DNA of 64,000 nt from Bacteroidota bacterium (lineage in GTDB: Bacteria > Bacteroidota > Bacteroidia > UKL13-3), in assembly GCA_947457395.1 (NCBI GenBank), contig CANGVA010000007.1, forward strand, positions 62,001 to 126,000. Reading direction: 5' to 3'. A program made the translations under genes and the position numbers. The notes below the pieces were generated by a model. That model did no database searches, was not told where the DNA came from, and saw nothing but the letters and a program-made list of their open reading frames with translations. How positions within the stretch are numbered: position 1 is the stretch's first letter; every line of letters begins with the position of its first letter. Below are positions 54,380 through 61,955 of the stretch, piece after piece.

Positions 54380-56572
54380 ATGAAAAAGCTTGCAGCACTT
54401 ATTTTCTGTTTGCCTCTGATAATACATGCGCAAACAGCTCGCGTATCTGCTAATATGCAGTTGTATTTGCAAAATCCTAGGGCATGCAAGCAAATGGTTT
54501 ATTACAAAGCAGGTTTACAAAACTTCATCAGTACCTTTTTGCAAGTACAGCAGCCGTTTAATGAAAAGCCTTTACTGGCGCTTGGTGTTAAAATTGGTAC
54601 CCGTGCAGGAAATGTTTATACCGCGCTTATTCCGGAAGAATCAGTTAATCAAGTGCTGCAAGTTCCGGGTATTGAATACGTGCAATTTGATGAGCCCATT
54701 TTTACCAATTTGGAAAGTGCCCGCAAGGCTGCAAGGGTTGATTCCGTTCATCAGGCCATTCAACTTAATATGCCTTACACGGGTAAAGGTGTGGTAGTGG
54801 GTATTATTGATGCCGGATTTGATTATAGCCACCCGACTTTTTACGACACAACCGGTAGCATCCTGCGCATTAAGCGTGTGTGGGAGCAAAGGCAATCAGG
54901 CAACCCGCCCGCAGGCTATACTTATGGCAATGAATTAACCGATACAGCTGCCATGCTTTCCAAAGGGTATGATGTAAATACCTTTTCACATGGCACACAT
55001 GTGGGTGGAATTGCAGCAGGGTCTGGTTTTGGCAGCACCGGTAATATGCGAGGTGTGGCCTATGAAAGTGATCTGGTTTTTGTAGGCATTAGGCCTGAAA
55101 AAACTGAGTGGACCGGTATGGGCATGGCCAGTATTATTGATGCAGTGAATTATATTTTTACCTACGCACAATCAGTTGGTAAGCCTGCTGTAGCCAATTT
55201 AAGTTGGGGCTGCTCCATTGGGCCCAATGATGGTACTTCTTTGTTTGCTCAGGCATTAAATAATATAACAGGTGGCGGACGCATATTCGTGAATTCTGCC
55301 GGAAACAATGGCGATGAAAACATACACCTGTATAAAGCCTTTACCCCTTCAGATACTGCCTTATATAGTTTTGCAACCCTGCCTGTGGTAAATAGCCAAA
55401 AGCGCAGCTGGATTGACACTTGGGGGAATGAAGGCAAAAGCTTTTCTATATCGGTGCAACTATATAACGGATTGCAACGTTCCTCTGATTCATTGGTATT
55501 TACACTTGCACAAACTACTGTAGATACATTCCTGATAGGTTCTGATGGCGATACATTATTTGTTAAAGCCTTTGGCATAGCAGCCGATCTGAATGGTAAG
55601 CCACACCTGTTGATGGATGTATATAATAAATCGGCCAACCGCATATTGTTTAGCATACATAGCAAAGATGCAAAAGTGCACAGTTGGATGGGTTATGTAG
55701 ATGCCTACAATGGCTATTATGGTTCTTTTGAGCAGGGTGGACTTGCAAAGGCTGTTGATGGTAATAACCAATACACACTTGGAGAAATGTCGTGCACAAA
55801 ATCGGCTGTTACAGTAGCTGCCTGGGTTTCTAAAATTTCATTTCGAAATTTAGCAGGTGGGCAAATTAGTTATTCCGGTTATGCAGGCACAGGTTTTCTG
55901 GCACCATTTAGCAGCAGGGGACCTACGGTTGATGGTCGAATAAAACCCAATATTGCCGCACCGGGAATGACGCTGGCTTCAGCAGTAAATTCGTATGACC
56001 AAAGCTATGCACCTGGAGGGGGTAATTACCAGATGAGTGTATTAAAGTATGTTTCGCCAAAAAATAACCGTGATTACTATTATGCAGAAGCAAGCGGTAC
56101 CAGCATGTCAGCTCCTATGGCCAGCGGTATTGTGGCTTTGATGCTGCAGGCCAATCCTTCATTGGAACCGGGTAGGGTGCAGCAAATACTGGCACAAACC
56201 GCCATTAAAGATACGCGCACGGGCACCAACCCCGATAGCAGCCGCTGGGGTGCAGGAAAAATAAATGCCTATGCAGCGTTGAAACAAACATTGTTAACTG
56301 TTGGTTTAGCCAACACACCAGCTATTGATGAACAAAGTCTGGCATTATTTCCTAATCCTGCCGAAAATTATACCACACTTTTATGTAACCTGCAGCAAGC
56401 TGCACCTGTGCTTATTCGATTGATTGATGTAACGGGTAGGGAAGTGGCAAGTTCCATTGAGCAGGGCAGGGCCGGTACCAACCAGATAAAACTTGATTTG
56501 CAATACCTGAAACCCGGCATGTATTGGGTGCAGATAAACCATAGCAAAGCAATAAAGTTGTTGGTAAATTAA
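54380..56572 (+). CDS. Secreted subtilisin-like serine protease with type A T9SS sorting domain
   Basis: The 730-residue S8 peptidase has a signal peptide (KKLAALIFCLPLIIHAQT) and a short propeptide. Its catalytic domain holds Asp144 (IIDAGFDYSHP), His204 (SHGTHVGGIAAG) and Ser575 (SGTSMSAPMASG). A long insertion (about 330-470) in the domain contains strands. The C-terminal Por-secretion domain (LFPNPAENYTTLLCNLQ, then MYWVQINHSKAIKLLVN) is type A and marks the protein for export by the type IX system. It stands alone between divergent or convergent neighbours. Confidence 0.93.
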   Translation: MKKLAALIFCLPLIIHAQTARVSANMQLYLQNPRACKQMVYYKAGLQNFISTFLQVQQPFNEKPLLALGVKIGTRAGNVYTALIPEESVNQVLQVPGIEYVQFDEPIFTNLESARKAARVDSVHQAIQLNMPYTGKGVVVGIIDAGFDYSHPTFYDTTGSILRIKRVWEQRQSGNPPAGYTYGNELTDTAAMLSKGYDVNTFSHGTHVGGIAAGSGFGSTGNMRGVAYESDLVFVGIRPEKTEWTGMGMASIIDAVNYIFTYAQSVGKPAVANLSWGCSIGPNDGTSLFAQALNNITGGGRIFVNSAGNNGDENIHLYKAFTPSDTALYSFATLPVVNSQKRSWIDTWGNEGKSFSISVQLYNGLQRSSDSLVFTLAQTTVDTFLIGSDGDTLFVKAFGIAADLNGKPHLLMDVYNKSANRILFSIHSKDAKVHSWMGYVDAYNGYYGSFEQGGLAKAVDGNNQYTLGEMSCTKSAVTVAAWVSKISFRNLAGGQISYSGYAGTGFLAPFSSRGPTVDGRIKPNIAAPGMTLASAVNSYDQSYAPGGGNYQMSVLKYVSPKNNRDYYYAEASGTSMSAPMASGIVALMLQANPSLEPGRVQQILAQTAIKDTRTGTNPDSSRWGAGKINAYAALKQTLLTVGLANTPAIDEQSLALFPNPAENYTTLLCNLQQAAPVLIRLIDVTGREVASSIEQGRAGTNQIKLDLQYLKPGMYWVQINHSKAIKLLVN

Positions 56573-56706
56573 AGGTAAGCGTAGTGGCGTGAATTCCTAG
56601 ACCCTAATAAAAGGCTGTTCACTTAGAATTATCTTGCATGTGAATGTATGGTTTGGTATAAAGGATGAATGAAAGTATTTAATAAAATCAATTCTTGGTT
56701 TTTTAC

Positions 56707-57390
56707 TTACATCAAGTCTTCTCTGTTAATCCAGCGCCACTCAGCAGGTTTAAGGTTTTGAAGATGCAGATTGGCAAATGAAACGCGTTTAAGCTTTGTA
56801 ACCTGATAGCCCAGCTTATGGCACATGCGTCTTATTTGCCTGTTAAGACCCTGGGTAAGCTCTATTTGCCAGGTGTTGGCATCTAATCTTTTGGTTTTGC
56901 AAGGCAGTGTTTGTCGGCCTAAAATTTGCATGCCTTGTTGCATGGCTTGCAAGTGCATATCTGTTATTGGTGGTGAGGTTTGCACTTCATATACCTTGGG
57001 CACTTTGTGTTGCGGCCTTAGCAACTTATCGTGCACATGCCCATCATTGGTTAGCAGCAGCAGCCCCTCGCTGGCCTTATCAAGTCGGCCTACATAAAAC
57101 AGATCTTTCAACGCATTTGGCAGAGAATGTACCAGCGCATCCGGATTTTCTTTTTTTAGGGTGCACTCCACGCCAACGGGTTTATACCAACAGGCATATA
57201 CAAATTGTTTCTCAGGCCACAGTGTTTGTTGCCTGAAAACCACCTGATCATATGTAGTAAAGATTTGATTATCATAAACCGGTTGGTTGTTTACGTGTAC
57301 ATCACCTCGTTTAATGCAGGTCTGAGCTTCTTTGTTGCTTAAGCCAGATTTGTGTACCAACAGGTATTGAATGCGGTTACGAAAACCCAC
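56707..57390 (-). CDS. RluF/RsuA-type pseudouridine synthase
   Basis: The 227-residue enzyme converts uridine to pseudouridine in rRNA or tRNA. It has an N-terminal S4 domain (LVHKSGLSNKEAQTCIKRGDVHVN) and a catalytic domain with Asp104 in VGRLDKASEGLLLLTNDG, followed by GLNRQIRRMCHKLGYQV. The motif pattern fits the RsuA/RluB/RluF group; the exact target cannot be told. It is followed six bases upstream in sequence order by a hypothetical secreted protein gene on the same strand. The 134-base gap 56573-56706 holds nothing recognisable. Confidence 0.9.
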   Translation of the reverse strand: MGFRNRIQYLLVHKSGLSNKEAQTCIKRGDVHVNNQPVYDNQIFTTYDQVVFRQQTLWPEKQFVYACWYKPVGVECTLKKENPDALVHSLPNALKDLFYVGRLDKASEGLLLLTNDGHVHDKLLRPQHKVPKVYEVQTSPPITDMHLQAMQQGMQILGRQTLPCKTKRLDANTWQIELTQGLNRQIRRMCHKLGYQVTKLKRVSFANLHLQNLKPAEWRWINREDLM

Positions 57391-57396
57391 AATGGT

Positions 57397-58263
57397 TTAT
57401 TCAAAATTAAAATCGCGCAGCAGGCCTTTCATTTCCCATATACCTGTTTTGGAATTAAACATCAGATAATCATAGCTGCCATCTGGCAAATAGGTTTCAG
57501 GGTGACCATAATCCTGCGGGCGTGTGGGTACTACGGCTTCTATAATCAGGTATTGTTTTTTTGGTACAAACTTTAGGGTTTGGGTGGCTGAGTTGCTAAA
57601 CTCATAAATCAGGCGCGAGAGGGGTTTATTTTTTTGTAAATCAAAAACCGGTTTACCAAAATAGGGCTTATTGTTTTGAAAATACAGGAAATCAACCACC
57701 TTTTTATTGCTTGTTTTGGTATGGCCGTTCCACCCGATTAAGGTGTAACCTGTTTGTTTTTTATAGTTAACCGGCACAATGCTATAATAGTTAGCACCAA
57801 ACCAAAAGTCGGCACCAACAGTGGTGTCCAGTGGATTTTTTATCTGGCTGCTGCGGTCAATAAGCGGGTAAAAGGGTTTAAGCCCAGTTGTATCCTTAAT
57901 GGTTTTGATATACTCAGGGTTAAGCTGTATTACTCCGTAGTAATGAAAGGTTTCATCGGCCAGCACAATATTCCAGGTAAAAATGCGGAAACGGTTATCA
58001 GGTGAGTAGATGCATGACATTACCTTAACCGAATCGAATTTAAAATAGTAAGATTGTTTGATACGAAGTGCCCTGCTGAGTGTTATCAGAAAATTGCGGC
58101 CACTCATCAGCCGTTGCTTTTCATCAAGAGACTGAATCATATTTTGCCCCAGTCCCTCCAGCCTTATCTGCACATCGGATAAGGTATCGTGTGTAAGCGA
58201 ATCAAGTTGTTGCGCCCGCGCATGCAGTGAGCAAAGACATAAAAGCAGTAAGAGGTATTTCAT
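57397..58263 (-). CDS. Secreted protein of unknown function
   Basis: The product has 288 residues from the ATG at 58263 (an upstream ATG at 58287 gives a poorer signal), with signal peptide MKYLLLLLCLCSLHARA. The mature part is rich in strands and aromatics: RIFTWNIVLADETFHYYGVIQL, DFWFGANYYSIVPV, GYTLIGWNGHTKTSNKKVVDF, and an ending GIWEMKGLLRDFNFE. I do not recognise the family. It is upstream of the pseudouridine synthase gene by six bases, so the two are probably cotranscribed. Confidence 0.75.
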   Translation of the reverse strand: MKYLLLLLCLCSLHARAQQLDSLTHDTLSDVQIRLEGLGQNMIQSLDEKQRLMSGRNFLITLSRALRIKQSYYFKFDSVKVMSCIYSPDNRFRIFTWNIVLADETFHYYGVIQLNPEYIKTIKDTTGLKPFYPLIDRSSQIKNPLDTTVGADFWFGANYYSIVPVNYKKQTGYTLIGWNGHTKTSNKKVVDFLYFQNNKPYFGKPVFDLQKNKPLSRLIYEFSNSATQTLKFVPKKQYLIIEAVVPTRPQDYGHPETYLPDGSYDYLMFNSKTGIWEMKGLLRDFNFE

Positions 58264-58360
58264 CAAACAATTATAAGAAACTGACACAACTAATTATTTA
58301 CGCTTATTCAACAGCTGTTAACAGTTGAAAAAAGTCGCGTTGGGATGCCGGTAGTGTAGT

Positions 58361-59539
58361 TTATACTTTTTTAAGAACAATAGCAGAAGCACCGCCACCA
58401 CCGTTGCAAATGCCGGTAACACCAATATTGCCGCCTTCTTTTTTCAAAATATTGGCAAGGGTACCCACAATGCGACATCCGCTGTTTCCAATTGCATGTC
58501 CTAAAGCAATGGCACCACCCCAAACATTTACTTTCTTTTCATCAAGGCCCATAAGGCGGTTGTTAATAATACCAACTACCGCAAACGCTTCATTCAGCTC
58601 ATAATAATCAACTTCTTTGTGCTCAATTCCTGCCATTTTCATTGCTTTGGGCACTGCCAATGATGGAGCCGTGGTAAACCACTCCGGTGCATGAGCTGCA
58701 TCGGCAAAGCCTATAATTTGCGCAAGGGGTTTTAATCCCAGTTCTTTCACTTTTTCTCCGCTCATCAATACCATAGCCGAGGCGCCATCATTTAAAGGCG
58801 ATGCATTTGCAGCAGTAATACTTCCATTCTTATCAAAAACCGGTTTTAGGGTTTTCATTTTTTCAAAATTCCCTTTGGTGTATTGCTCATCGGCATTAAC
58901 TATAATAGGGTCTTTACCGCGTTGCTCAATACTTACCGGAACAATTTCATCATTAAATGCATTTTTTGCATAAGCGGCCTGTGCACGCTTGTAAGATTCT
59001 ATAGCAAATGCATCTTGTTCTTCTCTGGTGATGTTGTGTTCTTTGGCGCACAACTCACCGGCACTGCCCATATGAAAATCTTTGTATACATCCCAAAGGC
59101 CATCTTTAATCAATCCATCGGTTATTTGTCCGTGTCCTAATCTATAACCGTTGCGGGCTTTATCTAAATAAAATGGCACATTGCTCATGCTTTCCATACC
59201 ACCGCAAACCACCACATCGTTTACACCCAGCATTACACTTTGCGCACCCATAATAATAGCCTTTGAGCCTGAAGCGCATACTTTATTTACAGTTGTAGCA
59301 GGTACGGTATTAGGTATTCCTGCATAAATCATGGCCTGGGTGGCAGGGGCCTGCCCTAAACCGGCCGAAATAACATTACCCATAAACACTTCTTCAACCA
59401 TTTCCGGTTTTGTATTGGCGCGCTCCAGCGCACCTTTAATGGCAATGGCACCCAGTTGTGTTGCGCTAAAGGAAGAGAGGCTACCGCCAAAACCACCAAC
59501 AGGTGTGCGGGCAAATGATACGATAAATACATCTTTCAT
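58361..59539 (-). CDS. Acetyl-CoA C-acetyltransferase (thiolase)
   Basis: The 392-residue thiolase has the acyl-accepting Cys88 (NKVCASGSKAI), NEAF box, His348 (GHAIGNSGCRI) and Cys378 (ICNGGGGASA), all catalytic residues in place. It condenses or splits acetoacetyl-CoA, in ketone body, fatty acid or mevalonate-related metabolism; the role cannot be told from context. It is divergent from the membrane protein gene, and an exact -7 box is found upstream. Confidence 0.93.
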   Translation of the reverse strand: MKDVFIVSFARTPVGGFGGSLSSFSATQLGAIAIKGALERANTKPEMVEEVFMGNVISAGLGQAPATQAMIYAGIPNTVPATTVNKVCASGSKAIIMGAQSVMLGVNDVVVCGGMESMSNVPFYLDKARNGYRLGHGQITDGLIKDGLWDVYKDFHMGSAGELCAKEHNITREEQDAFAIESYKRAQAAYAKNAFNDEIVPVSIEQRGKDPIIVNADEQYTKGNFEKMKTLKPVFDKNGSITAANASPLNDGASAMVLMSGEKVKELGLKPLAQIIGFADAAHAPEWFTTAPSLAVPKAMKMAGIEHKEVDYYELNEAFAVVGIINNRLMGLDEKKVNVWGGAIALGHAIGNSGCRIVGTLANILKKEGGNIGVTGICNGGGGASAIVLKKV

Positions 59540-59563
59540 CGGTTAGTTTTTTTTAAAGTCGGG

Positions 59564-59571
59564 CAAATGTA
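59564..59571 (-). promoter_or_regulatory. -7 box of the thiolase gene (TAcaTTTG)
   Basis: An exact TAnnTTTG lies on the minus strand 24 bases upstream of the thiolase ATG at 59539. The -33 position has no clear TTG. Confidence 0.45.
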
Positions 59572-59587
59572 GTTATTTCCATTTTAG

Positions 59588-59617
59588 TTGGATAAAATTT
59601 TACAACAAATAGATTTG
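59588..59617 (+). promoter_or_regulatory. Near-consensus promoter of the membrane protein gene
   Basis: TTG (59588-59590), a 19-base spacer and an exact TAGATTTG (59610-59617) match the Bacteroidota promoter pattern very well. The proposed start codon at 59623 lies six bases downstream, so the mRNA would be leaderless or the real start is further in (GTG at 59629). Confidence 0.6.
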
Positions 59618-59622
59618 CTGTA

Positions 59623-61176
59623 TTGAAAGTGCAACAAAAGAATGAACAGAGCCTTATATGGCTTTATGCATGGGCTTTGGCTATGTTAGCCATATGCTAT
59701 CAAGGTTATCGGTTTAATAGCGGAGATCAGGCTGAGCATCTGCCGCAGGTATACAGGCTGCTGGATCCTGAATTATTCAGAGGCGATTTCTTTCTCTCTT
59801 TGTATGACCAAACCTTTACCGTAAGGGAATACTGGGTTTGGCTGGTTTATGGGTTATCAACCCTAGTAGGGGTAAAGGCGGCCTGTTTTGCTTTACATGT
59901 TTTTTGCCTATGGCTCATATCTTACTCATGGATACAAATTGGTCGGCACCTCACAGGCTCTTTTGCTGCAGGGGTAGCGGGTACTTTTTTATCTCTAACC
60001 TTGCTCAACAGCTTTACGGTAGGTGGTAATACTCTTGCCGGTTCATTTTTCATAGGCAGCATGCCGGCAGAGGCACTGGCTTCTTTAGGTTTATTGCTTT
60101 ATATAAAAGACAAACAACGCTTTGCATTTGTTGTGCTTGGAATAGCCACATGGTTTCAGGCACTGGTAGGTTTGCAATGGTGCATACTATTATTCCTTAC
60201 AAAAATTGCACAGTTAAACCGTACGCATATCAGGCAGGCCTTGTTGTATGGTTTGCTATATCTGCTGGCCGCTTCACCCATGCTGGTACCCGTGCTTATA
60301 CGGCAGTTTTATAGTAATACCTCTTATGATAAGGAGTTATATTATCGGCTGCTCTTTGTAAACCGAAATATGCTGCATTACCTGCCTTCATTATTCCCAT
60401 TAACAGATTATATAAAAGCAACATTGCTAGCAATACTTGCAGCCATTTTTATTAAAACCGGACGTGCCTTTATGTTAAAAACAGGCAAATACTGGATGCT
60501 GATTATCATATTCGTCTGTGTAGTTTACAGCGTCTTGCTTATGGAGCTGCATGTAATGGCTGTTGGTAAACTGCAATGGTTTAAAACAACGGTTTGGTTA
60601 AATGTATGCAGCAGTATGGCAATTGCCTCTGCATTGGTGCAATGGAAACAATTTAATGAGCAGTGGATAATGGGTATTTGGGCTCAAAAAGCAGTGGCAG
60701 TTTTAGGAGTGGCCGGTTTGCTGTTTATTTTCGCTTCGGGTTATTTGCCATCAGCGCGTTTAAATAACCGTTACCAATTGTGGGCAAATCCAGCAACAGA
60801 TTTACAGCTTATGCATAGCTGGATAGCGCAGCATTTGCCAAAAGATGCTCTAGTGTTGGTTCCGCCCGATGATGATGCCTTTGCATGTGAGGCAAAACGG
60901 CCAACACCTGTAAACTTTAAAGCAGTTGTACATGAGCCTTTTTATTTTATGGCATGGAAAAAAAGCATGGAAGATTATTATCAGGTTGATTTTACCACAT
61001 TAACAAAACAATCAGCCTTGCCTGCGGCTATTGCTAATTACCGAAGCAGCAGACCCGCACCGGAAGTAAATAAAGCGCGATACAGATTAGATGATACAGG
61101 CAATTGTGATTTTTTGTTGCAACTTGGCCCACGCATACACCAACAAGGTAAATGGATATTAACCGAAATAAAATAA
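59623..61176 (+). CDS. Multi-pass membrane protein of unknown function
   Basis: This 517-residue integral membrane protein has roughly ten hydrophobic helices, the first near LIWLYAWALAMLAICYQGYR. It has an aromatic, loop-rich extracytoplasmic part after the first helix (QAEHLPQVYRLLDPELFRGD) and a soluble C-terminal region of about 120 residues (LVLVPPDDDAFACEAKRP). This layout resembles glycosyltransferase-C type membrane proteins, but no catalytic motif is certain. The TTG at 59623 or the GTG at 59629 is the start. Its 3' end overlaps the next gene by 25 bases. Confidence 0.75.
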   Translation: MKVQQKNEQSLIWLYAWALAMLAICYQGYRFNSGDQAEHLPQVYRLLDPELFRGDFFLSLYDQTFTVREYWVWLVYGLSTLVGVKAACFALHVFCLWLISYSWIQIGRHLTGSFAAGVAGTFLSLTLLNSFTVGGNTLAGSFFIGSMPAEALASLGLLLYIKDKQRFAFVVLGIATWFQALVGLQWCILLFLTKIAQLNRTHIRQALLYGLLYLLAASPMLVPVLIRQFYSNTSYDKELYYRLLFVNRNMLHYLPSLFPLTDYIKATLLAILAAIFIKTGRAFMLKTGKYWMLIIIFVCVVYSVLLMELHVMAVGKLQWFKTTVWLNVCSSMAIASALVQWKQFNEQWIMGIWAQKAVAVLGVAGLLFIFASGYLPSARLNNRYQLWANPATDLQLMHSWIAQHLPKDALVLVPPDDDAFACEAKRPTPVNFKAVVHEPFYFMAWKKSMEDYYQVDFTTLTKQSALPAAIANYRSSRPAPEVNKARYRLDDTGNCDFLLQLGPRIHQQGKWILTEIK

Positions 61177-61916
61177 ACCGCTCATTTTTTTATGGCGATT
61201 TGCTCTTTGAAACCATCCGGGTAGCAAATGGGCAAGCCATGCATATTGCTTTGCATTTTGAACGCCTGCAACGTGGACTACAATTAATGGCCATTAACGG
61301 TTTAGCATTAGATGCAGATAGATTTACGCAATTAATTACCGAAGAAATCGCAGCCAATAATCTGATAGATGCACGTATACGTTTTACTGTGTTGCGCGGG
61401 GGCGAGGGTGGATACCGTTTTAGCCATGCCGAGCCTCAAATTCATATACACTCAGAAGCTTTAGCCAAAGCGCAATTGCATGTATGCAATATGCTGGGTT
61501 TATTTGAGGAGATAAAGCGGCCAATACATCCACTCTCTACCATAAAAACCGGACAGGCGCTCACACAAATTATGGCGGGCCTTGCAGCTCAAAAATACGG
61601 CTGGGATGACTGTGTTATTTTGAATGAAAACCAAACGGTGGCCTGCACCATACAAGCAAATATATTTATACTAAAAAACAATAGGCTTAAAACCACCAAT
61701 GCCTTGCAGGGGGCCATATGCGGCATTATGCAGCAGGTGGTAACAAATTTGGCCAATATGCCCGTGGATCATGGGGTGGTTACATTAAATGATTTGCAGG
61801 AGGCTGAGGAGATTTTTTTTACCAATGCCATCAGAAAGGTAGTACCTGTACTGAGGTTTAATGACAAAACCTATGCTACAGATTTTGCCCGCTTATTATA
61901 TGGGCTAATACCCTGA
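61152..61916 (+). CDS. Class IV aminotransferase-fold protein (PabC-like)
   Basis: The 254-residue protein has the class IV fold: FFYGDLLFETIRVANG near the start, HFERLQRGLQLM, and the PLP Lys132 in STIKTGQALTQIMAG. The region GWDDCVILNENQTVACTIQANIFIL aligns with the cofactor-binding helix of PabC and D-amino acid transaminases, but where those have Glu contacting the PLP pyridine nitrogen this protein has Cys165. It could be a 4-amino-4-deoxychorismate lyase, another class IV enzyme or an inactive relative. The gene overlaps the membrane protein gene by 25 bases. Confidence 0.75.
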   Translation: MDINRNKINRSFFYGDLLFETIRVANGQAMHIALHFERLQRGLQLMAINGLALDADRFTQLITEEIAANNLIDARIRFTVLRGGEGGYRFSHAEPQIHIHSEALAKAQLHVCNMLGLFEEIKRPIHPLSTIKTGQALTQIMAGLAAQKYGWDDCVILNENQTVACTIQANIFILKNNRLKTTNALQGAICGIMQQVVTNLANMPVDHGVVTLNDLQEAEEIFFTNAIRKVVPVLRFNDKTYATDFARLLYGLIP

Positions 61917-61955
61917 AAAATCCTATTATTGTCGCTTATATTTTATCATTCTGTT

